A stretch of 64,000 bases of DNA from Microcella flavibacter (GTDB lineage Bacteria; Actinomycetota; Actinomycetes; Actinomycetales; Microbacteriaceae), in assembly GCF_012530535.1 (NCBI RefSeq), contig NZ_CP051299.1, forward strand, positions 2,108,001 to 2,172,000, in the 5' to 3' direction. Position 1 is the first letter of the stretch. Every line of letters begins with the position of its first letter. Below, piece after piece: positions 43,274 to 55,900 of the stretch. Both the position numbers and the translations under genes were made by a program. The notes beneath the pieces are model-generated. The model was not told the origin of the DNA. It did no database searches and saw nothing but the letters and a program-made list of their open reading frames with translations.

Positions 43274-43335
43274 AGGGCTAAACCTACCGCCCGGCGGGCA
43301 AGAGCGCGCTGGGGGCGGAGCCCTACGCTGAGGGC
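43274..43335. promoter_or_regulatory. Divergent leaderless promoters of add and the nucleoside hydrolase
   Basis: Sixty-two bases separate the two start codons. TAGGTT on the minus strand (43281-43286) is 7 bp from the add ATG; TACGCT on the plus strand (43324-43329) is 6 bp from the hydrolase ATG. The short shared region suits co-regulation of both genes. Confidence 0.5.
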
Positions 43336-44289
43336 ATGCCCGAGAAGATCATCCTCGACTGCGACCCCGGCCATGACGACGCGATCGCGCTGCTGCTCGC
43401 GCACGGCAGCCCCGAGATCGAGCTGCTCGCCGTCACCACGGTCATGGGCAACCAGACCATCGAGAAGGTCACCCGCAACGCCCTCTCGGTGGCCCGCGTG
43501 GCGGGCATCACGGGCGTGCCGTTCGCCCGGGGCGCGCACCGCCCGCTCGTGCGCGCGATCGAGACGGCGCCGAGCATCCACGGGGAATCGGGGCTCGACG
43601 GCCCCGTCCTGCCCGAACCGACCATCGAGCTGGATGCCCGGCACGCCGTGCAGGTCATCATCGACACCGTCATGGCCCACGAGCCCGGCACCGTCACGCT
43701 CGTGCCCACCGGCGCCCTCACCAACATCGCCCTCGCCGCCCGGCTGGAGCCGCGCATCGTCGAGCGGGTGAAGCAGGTCGTGCTCATGGGCGGCGGCGTG
43801 CACGTCGGCAACTGGAGCGCGGTGAGCGAGTTCAACATCGTCATCGACCCCGAGGCCGCGCACATCGTCATGAACGAGCGGTGGCCGCTCACGATGGTGG
43901 GCCTCGACCTCACGCACCAGGCGATCGCGACGCCCGCGGTCGCCGCCGCGATCGCCGCCGTCGGCACCGGCCCCGCGCGCTTCGTCGGCGAGCTGCTCGA
44001 GTTCTTCGGGCGCACCTACCGCGACGCGCAGGGCTTCGAGCACCCGCCCGTGCACGACCCCTGCGCGGTCGCCTACGTCATCGACCCGAGCATCATGACC
44101 ACCGTGCGGGCTCCGCTCGACGTCGAGCTGACGGGCGCGCTCACGGTGGGCATGACGGTCGCCGACCTGCGCGGGCCCGCCCCCGAGGGATGCACGACGC
44201 AGGTCGCGATGGACCTCGACAACGACCGCTTCTGGGCGCTCGTCGTCGACGCGCTCGAGCGCATCGCCGCTGGCGCGGTGGAGCATTAG
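43336..44289 (+). CDS. Inosine/uridine-preferring nucleoside hydrolase (IunH family)
   Basis: A 317-residue hydrolase. The calcium/ribose site KIILDCDPGHDDAIALLLAHG is at the N-terminus; further motifs are VLMGGGVHVGNWSAVSEFN near residue 150 and HDPCAVAYVIDP near residue 235. It splits nucleosides to base and ribose by hydrolysis, an alternative to the phosphorolytic route nearby. The stop TAG at 44287-44289 runs directly into a double-hairpin repeat. Confidence 0.93.
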   Translation: MPEKIILDCDPGHDDAIALLLAHGSPEIELLAVTTVMGNQTIEKVTRNALSVARVAGITGVPFARGAHRPLVRAIETAPSIHGESGLDGPVLPEPTIELDARHAVQVIIDTVMAHEPGTVTLVPTGALTNIALAARLEPRIVERVKQVVLMGGGVHVGNWSAVSEFNIVIDPEAAHIVMNERWPLTMVGLDLTHQAIATPAVAAAIAAVGTGPARFVGELLEFFGRTYRDAQGFEHPPVHDPCAVAYVIDPSIMTTVRAPLDVELTGALTVGMTVADLRGPAPEGCTTQVAMDLDNDRFWALVVDALERIAAGAVEH

Positions 44290-44340
44290 GATCGCGAAGC
44301 GATCCGCGACCCCAGCGCCGACCGAGCTGCGCTCGGTCGG
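44289..44340. repeat. Double-hairpin intergenic repeat (copy 1), probable bidirectional terminator
   Basis: Hairpin 1 pairs GGATCGC (44289-44295) with GCGATCC (44299-44305) around GAA. Hairpin 2 pairs CCGACCGAGC (44318-44327) with GCTCGGTCGG (44331-44340) around TGC. A 12-base spacer, GCGACCCCAGCG, separates them. The element begins on the last base of a TAG stop. A second copy with the same layout is at 61179-61231. Confidence 0.8.
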
Positions 44341-44357
44341 ACACCAGCGCGAAACCC

Positions 44358-45656
44358 CTACGCCTCGACGACCCCCGCGATGAGCGGCCCGCCGGTCTCG
44401 ATCTCATCGCCGGCGTCGCCGATGCGGTAGCCGCCCTCGAGCGCCTCGAGCGCGCGGTCGAACCGCGCCGCGTCGTTGGTGCTCATGGTGAACAGCGGCT
44501 GGCCCTTGGTGACCGTGTCGCCCGGCTTGGCGTGCAGGTCGATGCCGGCGGCGTGGTCGACCGGGTCCTGCTTGCGGGCGCGGCCCGCTCCGAGGCGCCA
44601 GGCGGCGATGCCGAAGGGCAGGGCCTGCTGCGCGACGAGCACGCCGTCGCGGTCGGCCGTGACGACGTGGGTCTCGGACGCGACCGGGAGCGGAGCATCC
44701 GGATCGCCGCCCTGGGCGCGGATCATGGCGTTCCACGCGTCCATCGCGCGGCCGTCGTGGAGGGCCGCAGCGACGTCGACGTCGGTGACGCCGGCGAGGT
44801 CGAGCATGTGGCGGGCGAGCTCGACGGTGAGCTCGACCACGTCGGCGGGGCCGCCGCCGGCGAGCACCTCGACCGATTCGCGCACCTCGTTGGCGTTGCC
44901 GATGGCGAGGCCGAGCGGCACGTTCATGTTGGTGAGCACGGCGCGCGTGGCGACGCCGGCGTCCTCGCCGAGGCGCACCATGACCTTCGCCAGCTCGCGC
45001 GACTGCTCGATGTCCTTGAGGAACGCGCCCGAGCCGAACTTCACGTCGAGCACGAGGGCGGCGGTGCCCTCGGCGATCTTCTTCGACATGATCGACGAGG
45101 CGATGAGCGGGATGCACTCGACCGTGCCGGTGATGTCGCGCAGGGCGTAGAGCTTGCCGTCGGCGGGGGCGAGCCCCGAGCCCGCGGCGCAGACGACCGC
45201 GCCGGCGCTCTCGAGCTGCGCCATCATCTCGTCGACGCTGACGTTCGCCCGCCACCCCGGGATGCTCTCGAGCTTGTCGAGCGTGCCCCCGGTGTGACCC
45301 AGCCCGCGCCCGGAGAGCTGCGGCACGGCCACCCCGAAGGCGGCGACCAGCGGCGCCAGCGGCAGGGTGATCTTGTCGCCCACGCCGCCCGTCGAGTGCT
45401 TGTCCGTGGTCTTCTTGGAGAGCCCGGAGAAGTCGAGGCGGGTGCCGCTCGCCACCATGGCGAGCGTCAGGTCGCGCACCTCCTCGCGCTCCATGCCGTT
45501 GAGGAAGATCGCCATCGCCATCGCGGCCATCTGCTCGTCGCCGATGTAGCCGCGGGTGTACGCGTCGACCATCCAGGCGATCTGCTCGGGGTCGAGGGCG
45601 CCGCGGTCGCGCTTGGTGCGGATGAGGTCGACGACGTCGTAGGGCTCAACGGCCAT
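44358..45656 (-). CDS. deoA: Thymidine phosphorylase
   Basis: A 432-residue pyrimidine-nucleoside phosphorylase. DVVDLIRTKRDRGAL at the start, the phosphate loop DKHSTGGVGDKITLPL near residue 85, SGRGLGHTGGTLDKLESIPG and ALVLDVKFGSGAFLKD near residue 200 are diagnostic. It phosphorolyses thymidine and deoxyuridine. The ATG at 45656 overlaps the cdd stop by one base (TAATG) and has GGAG upstream. It ends the leftward nucleoside operon. Confidence 0.95.
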   Translation of the reverse strand: MAVEPYDVVDLIRTKRDRGALDPEQIAWMVDAYTRGYIGDEQMAAMAMAIFLNGMEREEVRDLTLAMVASGTRLDFSGLSKKTTDKHSTGGVGDKITLPLAPLVAAFGVAVPQLSGRGLGHTGGTLDKLESIPGWRANVSVDEMMAQLESAGAVVCAAGSGLAPADGKLYALRDITGTVECIPLIASSIMSKKIAEGTAALVLDVKFGSGAFLKDIEQSRELAKVMVRLGEDAGVATRAVLTNMNVPLGLAIGNANEVRESVEVLAGGGPADVVELTVELARHMLDLAGVTDVDVAAALHDGRAMDAWNAMIRAQGGDPDAPLPVASETHVVTADRDGVLVAQQALPFGIAAWRLGAGRARKQDPVDHAAGIDLHAKPGDTVTKGQPLFTMSTNDAARFDRALEALEGGYRIGDAGDEIETGGPLIAGVVEA

Positions 45657-46072
45657 TACTGCTCTCCAGGGGTGGTGTAGGCGGCGAGGGTGCGCGGGCC
45701 GAAGGCGTCGGGCAGCACCTCGTCGATGGTCTTGATGCCCGACACGGTCTCGAGCAGCATGCCCTCGGCCGAGTGCTCGAACAGCAGCTGGCGGCAGCGG
45801 CCGCAGGGCATGAGAGCGCCGCCGTTGCCGTCGACGCAGGTGAAGGCGACGAGGCGGCCGCCGCCGGTCATGTGCAGGCTCGAGACGAGCGCGCACTCGG
45901 CGCACAGCGTCAGGCCGTAGCTGGCGTTCTCGACGTTGCAGCCGGCGATGACGCGGCCGTCGTCGACGATCGCGGCGACCCCGACCGGGAACCTCGAGTA
46001 CGGCACGTAGGCCTTCCGCATGGCGTCGAGGGCGACGGCCCGCAGGGCGTCCCAGTCGATGGCGTCGGTCAC
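45656..46072 (-). CDS. cdd: Cytidine deaminase
   Basis: A 138-residue homotetrameric-type deaminase. Zinc and catalytic motifs NVENASYGLTLCAECAL (C-A-E) and MPCGRCRQLL (PCxxC) are intact, as is YSRFPVGVAA at the start. It converts cytidine to uridine ahead of DeoA and the hydrolase. The GTG at 46072 has AGGAG upstream. It overlaps deoA by one base. Confidence 0.95.
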   Translation of the reverse strand: MTDAIDWDALRAVALDAMRKAYVPYSRFPVGVAAIVDDGRVIAGCNVENASYGLTLCAECALVSSLHMTGGGRLVAFTCVDGNGGALMPCGRCRQLLFEHSAEGMLLETVSGIKTIDEVLPDAFGPRTLAAYTTPGEQ

Positions 46073-46102
46073 GATGACTCTCCTCTTGCGATGGGCGCGG
46101 GC

Positions 46103-46137
46103 GGGATGGCGGGCGCGCTGCGCGCCCGCCGCATCCC
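46103..46137. terminator. Intercistronic hairpin between the ABC permease gene and cdd
   Basis: GGGATG (46103-46108) and CATCCC (46132-46137) enclose GCGGGCGCGC and GCGCGCCCGC, giving a long GC-rich stem with a small bulge. It sits in the 70-bp gap and could lower expression of cdd-deoA relative to the transporter, or protect the upstream message. Confidence 0.45.
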
Positions 46138-46142
46138 GAGCA

Positions 46143-47438
46143 TCACGCCTTGATGTAGGGCTTGCCGCTCGCCGCCGGGGCTCGGGAGAGCCCGACGAAG
46201 CCGGCGACCGCCACGATGGTGACGACGTACGGCAGCATGAGCATGAACTCGCTCGGCACGGGCGAGCCCACGATCGACAGCGTCGACTGCAGGTTCGTCG
46301 CGAAGCCGAACAGCAGCGCGGCGAGCGTCGCCCTGATCGGATCCCAGCGGCCGAAGATGACGGCCGCGAGCGCGATGAAGCCGGCGCCGTTGGTCATGTC
46401 CTTGCCGAAGGAGCCGATGGCCGCGAGGGTGAAGAACGCCCCGCCGCCGCCGACGATCGCGCCGGCGAGCAGCACGTTCCAGAAGCGGGTGCCGCGCACG
46501 TTGATGCCGACGGTGTCGGCCGCGGTCGGGTGCTCGCCGACGGCGCGCAGGCGCAGGCCCCAGCGCGTCTTGAAGAGCCCGAACCAGACCACCGCGATGG
46601 CGATGTACATGAGGTAGACGATGACCGTCTGGCGGAACAGGATGCCGCCGAGCACGGGGATGTCGCTCAGCAGCGGCAGCGCGATGCGCTCGAAGCGGGC
46701 CGGCGAGTTGAACAGCTCGGGGTTCGGCACCATGACGGTCGAGTACAGGAAGCTCGTGAGGCCCAGCACGAGCACGTTGAGCACGACGCCGACGATGACC
46801 TGGTCGACGAAGTACTTGATCGCGAAGGCGGCGAGCACGAACGAGACGAGGGCGCCGGCGATCATGGCGCCGAGCAGGCCCACCCACGGGCTGCCCGTCA
46901 CGGTCGCGATGAGGGCGGCCATGAACGCGCCGGCGAGCAGCTGGCCCTCGATGGCGATGTTGACGACGCCGACGCGCTCGGAGATCACGCCGCCGAGCGA
47001 GCCGAAGATGAGCGGCGTCGAGACGGTGAGGGCTCCGGCGAGGAGGCCGACGAGCGGCACGGTGGCGCCCGCGGCGGCCCACGTGAGGAAGCCGACGAGG
47101 AACAGCACCGCGAAGAGCGTCACGACCCACAGCGGCACCTTCTTCGCCGCGCGCACGAGCGCGAAGGCGACGCCGGTGATGACGAGCATCGAGACGGTGA
47201 CGACGACGCTCGTGGCGATGAGCGGCAGGTCGAGCGCCGGCAGCTGGATGGCGTCGCGCGCCTCCGAGAGCCGGAACGAGGTCGTCTGGTCGCCGCGCCC
47301 GAGGGCGAAGAACAGCACGACGGCGAGCGCGGTGAAGACCGCGAAGCCGATGGGCGCCTTCCAGCTGCGCACCACGATGGGGCTGGATGCTCCCGCCGGG
47401 GTCGTCACCGGCGCGGCGGTTGCGGGTGCAGCGGTCAC
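46143..47438 (-). CDS. Nucleoside ABC importer, permease (NupQ/RnsD-like)
   Basis: A 431-residue membrane protein with about ten helices. The BPD-transport-2 permease motif GSLGGVISERVGVVNIAIEGQLLAGAF lies near residue 155, and VGEHPTAADTVGINV near residue 295 is the ATPase-contact loop. It pairs with the permease encoded upstream and the duplicated ATPase. The GTG at 47438 overlaps the previous stop (GTGA). Substrates are probably nucleosides given cdd, deoA and the BMP lipoprotein. Confidence 0.88.
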   Translation of the reverse strand: MTAAPATAAPVTTPAGASSPIVVRSWKAPIGFAVFTALAVVLFFALGRGDQTTSFRLSEARDAIQLPALDLPLIATSVVVTVSMLVITGVAFALVRAAKKVPLWVVTLFAVLFLVGFLTWAAAGATVPLVGLLAGALTVSTPLIFGSLGGVISERVGVVNIAIEGQLLAGAFMAALIATVTGSPWVGLLGAMIAGALVSFVLAAFAIKYFVDQVIVGVVLNVLVLGLTSFLYSTVMVPNPELFNSPARFERIALPLLSDIPVLGGILFRQTVIVYLMYIAIAVVWFGLFKTRWGLRLRAVGEHPTAADTVGINVRGTRFWNVLLAGAIVGGGGAFFTLAAIGSFGKDMTNGAGFIALAAVIFGRWDPIRATLAALLFGFATNLQSTLSIVGSPVPSEFMLMLPYVVTIVAVAGFVGLSRAPAASGKPYIKA

Positions 47439-48804
47439 TGGGTCACCTCCGCCTTGCGGGCGAGCTGGGGCAGACGCCACTGGTACGTGCCATCGGGCGT
47501 CGGCAGTCGGAAGATGGAGCGCACGAGCGGCGGCGCCGCGATGAAGAGCACGATGAACGACTGCACGACGAGCACGATGTCGACCGGGATGCCCTCCGAG
47601 GCCTGCATCGTGAACGAGCCGGCCTTGAGCGCGCCGAACAGCAGGCCCGCGAAGAAGACGCCCCAGGGCTTGGAGCGGCCGAGCAGCGCGACGGTGATCG
47701 CGTCGAAGCCGATGCCCGCGTCGAGCCCGGCGGCGAAGCCCCCGGTGAAGTTGCCGAGCACCTGCTGCACGCCGGCGAGGCCGACGAGGGCCCCGGCGAT
47801 GAGCATGACCTTGACGTAGACGGCCTTGACGTCGATGCCCGCGGTCTGCGCCGCGTGCGGGTTCTCGCCGACGGCCCGGAACTGGAAGCCCATCGCCGAG
47901 CGATTGAGCAGGTACCAGACGTAGATCGTGGCGAGCACGACGAGGATGAAGCCGATGTCGAGGTTGTACTGCGGGCCCAGGAGGCTCGGGTACTGCGCCG
48001 ACTCGAGGATCGGCCCGCTCTGCGGGTTGTTCTGCCCCGGCTCCTGAAGGGCGCCCGGCGTGCGCAGCAGGAACGAGATGAGGTAGAACGCGATGTAGTT
48101 GAGCATGATCGTGACGATCACCTCGTGGGCGCCGGTGCGGGCCTTGAGCAGACCCACGATGCCGCCCCAGATCGCGCCGCCGATGATGCCGACGACGAGC
48201 GCGACCACGAGGTGCAGGCCCGGGGCCATCGGCACGTAGGCGCCGACGTAGCCCGCAGCGGCGGCGGCGATGAGGATCTGGCCGCGGCCGCCGATGTTGA
48301 ACAGGCCGACGCGGAACGCGAGCGCGACGCCGAGGCCGGCCGCGATGAGCGGCGTGGCGAAGACGATCGTCTCGGTGAGCGGGCGGATCGCGACCGCGAA
48401 GCCGCGGTCGGTCTCGTAGTTGAAGATCGACCCGCGGAACAGGGCGGCGTACCCGCCGCTGACGGCATCCCACGCGGCGCGCAGCATGTCGGCGGGGCGC
48501 GAGAAGAAGTAGCCGGCGGTCTCGGCGACGCGCTCATCGGTGAGGACGATCAGCAGTCCGCCGAAGACGAGCGCGAGCACGACGGCGAGCACCGAGATGG
48601 CCGCGCTGCCGCCGAAGATCTCCTTCAGCAGCTGGTTCGACTTCGGCTGCTCGTGCGGGGTGCCCGCCGCGGCGCCGGTGGTCGCGGGATCGTGCGGCCC
48701 GGTCGCCTCGGCGGCGACGGCGGCCGTGGTCGGCGCGGCAGGGAGTCCGTTGCCGGGGCCGTCGGGAGCGCGACCGCTGTGCGGGGGCGTGGTGTTCGAG
48801 TCGC

Positions 48805-48808
<4 letters not shown>
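47435..48808 (-). CDS. Nucleoside ABC importer, permease (NupP/RnsC-like)
   Basis: A 457-residue membrane protein. A Pro/Ala/Gly-rich cytoplasmic tail of about 60 residues precedes about nine helices (SVLAVVLALVFGGLLIVLT is the first). The family motifs FRVGLFNIGGRGQILIAAAA and VGENPHAAQTAGIDV are present. The ATG overlaps the ATPase gene stop by 4 bp. The long disordered N-terminus is unusual for the family but its function is unknown. Confidence 0.88.
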
Positions 48809-50319
<1,511 letters not shown>

Positions 50320-50518
50320 GCTCCGCGCCTTCCCGCGCCGAGGGTGGGCCGGCGCTGTGCGAGTGGTGGAGTTCCGGGTACCGCAGGCCGCAGCAGGGCG
50401 ACCGCGGCGTGCCCTGCGGCTAATGGTACGGGAGCGCGAGCACCGCGATATGAGCAGGGATGCGCGCATCTGAGCAGTGGCCCCGTCGGCGAGCAGCGGC
50501 GGGAGCCCGGAGAACGGG

Positions 50519-50551
50519 CCGGGGGAGGCCAGCAGCGCTGGCCTCCCCCGG
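50519..50551. terminator. Strong hairpin downstream of the BMP lipoprotein gene
   Basis: A perfect 15-bp stem, CCGGGGGAGGCCAGC with its complement, around the loop AGC. It lies 17 bp after the stop of the lipoprotein gene on the minus strand and before the ATPase gene. It probably causes partial termination, giving the binding protein more transcript than the transporter. The remaining 50320-50518 holds no gene. Confidence 0.65.
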
Positions 50552-50567
50552 GTGGAACTGGGTGGGA

Positions 50568-51656
50568 CTACTGACCGGGCGACGCCGGCGAGCTGACCTC
50601 GATCGAGCCGTCGATGATGCCGACGGTGATCTCGTCGAGCTGCGCCTGCAGCTCGGCGTCGACGAGCGACTCGAAGTCGTGGAACGGGGCGAGGCCCACG
50701 CCCTCGTTCTCGAGGTTGCCGACATAGGGAGAGTTGTCGAAGTTGCCCTCGCCGGCGGCCATGACGACGTCGTACACGCCGTTGCTGATGTTCTTCAGCA
50801 CCGAGGTGAGGAGCAGGTCTCCGACGCTCGGGTCGGTCTCGAACACGTCGGAGTCGACGCCGAGGAGGGCGACCTCACGACCGGAGTCGCGGATGGCCTC
50901 GGCGGCCGACTGGTAGATCGGGCCACCGACGGGCAGCAGCACGTCGACGTTCTGGTCGAGGAGGCCCTGGGCCGTGGTGAGGGCCTCGGTGCCGGCGTCG
51001 AAGCCGCCGGTGAAGGCGCCGTCCTGCGCCTCGAAGTCCCAGCCGAGGGCCTGGACGTCGGTGCCGTTGACCTCGTTGTGGTACTCGACGCCCTGCACGA
51101 AGCCGTCCATGAAGATCGTGACGGGCGGGATGGGCAGGCCGCCGAAGGTGCCGACGACGCCGGTCTCGGAGTAGCTCGCGGCCGCGTAGCCGGCGAGGAA
51201 CGCCGCCTGGACGGTGTCGAACTGGATCGGCTTGACGTTGTCGCCCTCGACGGCCGAGTCGATGATCGCGAAGTTGATGTCGGGGTTCGCGGCGGAGGCC
51301 TCGGCGGTCGCCTCCTCGAGCAGGAAGCCCACCGTGATGATGAGGTCGCAGCCCTCGTCAACGAGGCTCTGCACGTTGGGGCCGTAGGCGTTCTCGTCCT
51401 GCGACTGCACATCGGTGAACTCGACGCCGAGCTCCTCCGCTGCGCGCTCGAGGCCCTCGAAGCCGGCCTGGTTGAACGAGCGGTCGTCGAACCCGCCGGC
51501 GTCGGAGACGATGCAGGGAAGGAAGTCGAGCGCCTCGTCGGTGGGGCCGGCGGTGCCGCCCTCCTCGGGCGCCGCGGCGCACCCGGCGAGCACGAGCGCG
51601 CTCGCTCCGAGCATGGCAAGACCGCTGACCGCGGCCTTACGGGAAGTGAAGTTCAC
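50568..51656 (-). CDS. BMP-family nucleoside-binding lipoprotein
   Basis: A 362-residue substrate-binding protein. The lipoprotein signal SALVLAGCAAAPEEG places the lipidated Cys near residue 25. Periplasmic-binding fold motifs include DDRSFNQAGFEGLERAAEEL and DLIITVGFLLEEATAEA; the BMP/PnrA group binds purine nucleosides. The GTG at 51656 follows GGAGGA at ideal spacing. It heads the transporter operon. A 7-bp hairpin, CCCAGCG with CGCTGGG, lies at 51677-51695 in the presumed leader, and TAACGT (51708-51713, minus) is a candidate -10. Confidence 0.92.
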   Translation of the reverse strand: MNFTSRKAAVSGLAMLGASALVLAGCAAAPEEGGTAGPTDEALDFLPCIVSDAGGFDDRSFNQAGFEGLERAAEELGVEFTDVQSQDENAYGPNVQSLVDEGCDLIITVGFLLEEATAEASAANPDINFAIIDSAVEGDNVKPIQFDTVQAAFLAGYAAASYSETGVVGTFGGLPIPPVTIFMDGFVQGVEYHNEVNGTDVQALGWDFEAQDGAFTGGFDAGTEALTTAQGLLDQNVDVLLPVGGPIYQSAAEAIRDSGREVALLGVDSDVFETDPSVGDLLLTSVLKNISNGVYDVVMAAGEGNFDNSPYVGNLENEGVGLAPFHDFESLVDAELQAQLDEITVGIIDGSIEVSSPASPGQ

Positions 51657-51892
51657 TGTGTCCTCCAAAAAGGTGCCCAGCGAGGGGCGCTGGGGCTGTG
51701 TGGCTACACGTTAGCGGTGCGCGGGCCTGCTGAGCAGTGCCGGAGGGGCCGGGTGATGCAAGCGTTACGAAGATGCGACGCGCCCGAAATTCCGCGGAAA
51801 TCCAAGGCTCGAACCGGTGGATGCGCGCAGGAGTGCGCGGATGAGCAGGTCGGGGCGCGCCGGGCGGCGGCCGCTCCGGGCTCGCGGGTGCG
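51657..51892. other. Intergenic region between manC and the BMP gene
   Basis: Besides the leader hairpin and -10 candidate of the BMP gene in its first 60 bases, I see no gene, repeat or clear terminator in 51715-51892. Both flanking genes read leftward, so this is the promoter region of the lipoprotein operon. Confidence 0.5.
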
Positions 51893-53014
51893 CTAGAGCA
51901 GGTCGTTGCGACCGGAGAGCTTGATGGCGTCGACGACGCTCTTCACGCGCTGCGCGTGCTCGCGCGTGGTCACGAGCAGAGCATCCGGCGTATCGACGAC
52001 GACGATGTCGGTGACCCCGATGAGGGAGATGAGCCGCTGGCTCTGGCTGACGACGACGCCGCTCGAGGAGTCGGCGAGCACGCGCGCGCCCTCGCCGAGG
52101 ATCGCCAGATCGCCGGTGCGACCGCCCGAGAGCAGCTTCGCGAGCGAGGAGAAGTCCCCGACGTCGTCCCACGGGAAGTCGCCGCGCACCACCGCGAGGC
52201 GTCCGGCCGCCGCGGCGGGCTCGGCCACGGAGTAGTCGATCGCGATCTTCGTGAGCATCGGCCAGATGGCGTCGACCACGCGGTCGCGCTTCGGGGTGTC
52301 CCAGGCCTCGGCCATCTGCAGCAGGCCCTCGTGCAGCTCCGGCTGCGTCTCGGCCAGCTGGGCGAGCAGCCGGTCGGCGCGGGCGATGAACATGCCGGCG
52401 TTCCAGAGGTAGTCGCCGGAGGCGACGTACCGCGTCGCCGTCTCGAGGTCGGGCTTCTCGACGAAGCTGTCGACGATCTCGGCGTGCGGGGCGCCCTCGA
52501 CGACGAGCGGCTCGCCGCAGTGGATGTACCCGAAGCCGACCGAGGGCTCCGTGGGCGTGATGCCGATGGTGGTGATGTAGCCGGCGCGCGCCACGGCGAC
52601 GGCCTCCGTCACCGCGCGGCGGAACCGCGGCGCGTCGGAGATGACGTGATCGGCCGCGAACGACCCGATCACGACGTCGGGGTTGCGGCGATGCAGGATG
52701 GCCGCCGCGAGCCCGATCGCGGCCGAGGAGTCCTTCGGCTCGGTCTCGAGGATGATGTTCTGCGCGCGCAGCTCGGGCAGCTGCTTCTCGACGGCGCCGC
52801 GGTGAGCCCGCCCCGTGACGACCGTGATGCCGTCCTCACCGCAGAGCGGCAGCAGGCGCTGCCAGGTGTCGCGCAGGAGCGTGTGGCCGCTGCCGGTGAG
52901 GTCGTGGAGGAACTTGGGAGCCTCGGCCCGCGAGAGCGGCCAGAGCCTCGATCCGACGCCGCCCGCGGGGATGATGGCGTGGAAGTCGGCGAGGGGTCCT
53001 TCGAGTCGCTCCAT
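51893..53014 (-). CDS. manC: Mannose-1-phosphate guanylyltransferase
   Basis: A 373-residue nucleotidyltransferase. The GTP loop AIIPAGGVGSRLWPLSRAEAPKFL is at the N-terminus, FAADHVISD near residue 120, and SFVEKPDLETATRYV with LWNAGMFI near residues 185-210. There is no C-terminal isomerase domain, so it is monofunctional. It makes GDP-mannose for cell-wall mannans and glycolipids, consistent with the glycan genes elsewhere in the window. The ATG at 53014 lies eight bases after a minus-strand TAGGGT (53023-53028). Confidence 0.92.
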   Translation of the reverse strand: MERLEGPLADFHAIIPAGGVGSRLWPLSRAEAPKFLHDLTGSGHTLLRDTWQRLLPLCGEDGITVVTGRAHRGAVEKQLPELRAQNIILETEPKDSSAAIGLAAAILHRRNPDVVIGSFAADHVISDAPRFRRAVTEAVAVARAGYITTIGITPTEPSVGFGYIHCGEPLVVEGAPHAEIVDSFVEKPDLETATRYVASGDYLWNAGMFIARADRLLAQLAETQPELHEGLLQMAEAWDTPKRDRVVDAIWPMLTKIAIDYSVAEPAAAAGRLAVVRGDFPWDDVGDFSSLAKLLSGGRTGDLAILGEGARVLADSSSGVVVSQSQRLISLIGVTDIVVVDTPDALLVTTREHAQRVKSVVDAIKLSGRNDLL

Positions 53015-53226
53015 AGGGCGAAACCCTAGTGGCGCTCGGCTCGCGGTGCACCGCCGACAGCACTCCCCCCTTGGAGGGGGTGGTCAGCGGAGCATCCCGA
53101 GCACTCAGATAAGTCGACGTAGACTTCAGTCATCGGCGGCCACCAGTCGAGCTCGGTCCGGGCATCACCGGATCTCATGGACGCAGAATCCTGCGCCCGT
53201 CGTCCCTGCCCTGAGGAGGGTTTCTC
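53015..53226. promoter_or_regulatory. Divergent promoter region of manC and sdhCDAB
   Basis: On the minus strand TAGGGT at 53023-53028 serves manC. On the plus strand TAGACT at 53120-53125 is a candidate -10 for sdhC with a leader of about 95 bases. A C-rich hairpin CCCCCT-TGG-AGGGGG lies at about 53067-53081. No small gene is supported. Confidence 0.4.
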
Positions 53227-53667
53227 GTGCCAGCGAAGGTAACGGGAGCAGGAGCCGTCGGCTCCGCACCCCCGACCATCCCCGCTCCCCGACCGTCTCG
53301 ACTCGCCGGAACGCTGTACCGCGGCCGCGAGGGGATGTGGTCATGGGTGCTCCACCGCATCACCGGCGTGGCCATCTACTTCTTCCTGCTCGTCCACATC
53401 CTCGACACCGCGCTCGTGCGGGTCAGCCCCGAGGCCTACAACATCGTGATCGGCTCGTACCAGACGCCGATCATGGGCCTCGGCGAGCTCGCCCTCGTCG
53501 GCGCGATCGGGTTCCACGCGCTCAACGGGCTGCGGATCATCCTCGTCGACTTCTGGGGCGTCGGCACCCGGTACCAGCGCGGCATGTTCTACGGCGTGCT
53601 CGGGCTCTGGGCCGTGCTCATGATCGGCTTCGCCCCCCGCCACCTCATGAACGTCTTCGGAGGCTGA
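53227..53667 (+). CDS. sdhC: Succinate dehydrogenase cytochrome b556 subunit
   Basis: A 146-residue membrane anchor. Three helices; the quinone/haem region is WSWVLHRITGVAIYFFLLVHILDTAL at residues about 38-63, with the haem-ligand histidine of the second type at GFHALNGLRII. The GTG at 53227 follows GAGGAGGG. It anchors the SdhAB dimer to the membrane and carries electrons to quinone in the TCA cycle and respiration. Confidence 0.92.
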   Translation: MPAKVTGAGAVGSAPPTIPAPRPSRLAGTLYRGREGMWSWVLHRITGVAIYFFLLVHILDTALVRVSPEAYNIVIGSYQTPIMGLGELALVGAIGFHALNGLRIILVDFWGVGTRYQRGMFYGVLGLWAVLMIGFAPRHLMNVFGG

Positions 53668-53669
53668 TC

Positions 53670-54112
53670 ATGACGACCATCGACGCACCCCGCACCCCGT
53701 ACGCGACGACCCGCAAGGGCGTCAATTGGGAGAAGTGGGGCTGGATCTACATGCGCGCATCGGGCGTCGTGCTCGTCGTGCTGATCTTCGGCCACCTCTT
53801 CGTCAACCTCTTCCTCGGCGAGGGCGTGAAGCAGATCGACTTCGCCTTCGTCGCCGGCAAGCTCGCCGATCCGTTCTGGATGGTCTGGGACACCGCGCTG
53901 CTCTGGCTCGCGATGATCCACGGCGCGAACGGCATGCGCACGATCGTCAACGACTACGTCGACAAGCCCCAGGTGCGCCGCATCCTGCTCGGCGCGATCG
54001 CCGTCTCGACCGCGGCCCTGGTGATCCTCGGCACGCTCGTTATCTACACCTTCGACCCGTGCCCCGCCGGCGCGGACCCTTCGCTCGTCGCATCGTTCTG
54101 TGAGGACCTCTG

Positions 54113-54113
<1 letters not shown>
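53670..54113 (+). CDS. sdhD: Succinate dehydrogenase hydrophobic membrane anchor subunit
   Basis: A 147-residue protein with three helices. [20 protein letters not shown] and [17 protein letters not shown] carry the conserved histidines. The ATG begins 2 bp after the sdhC stop and its own stop overlaps sdhA by one base (TGATG). With SdhC it forms the quinone site. Confidence 0.92.
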
Positions 54114-55899
<1,786 letters not shown>

Positions 55900-55900
<1 letters not shown>
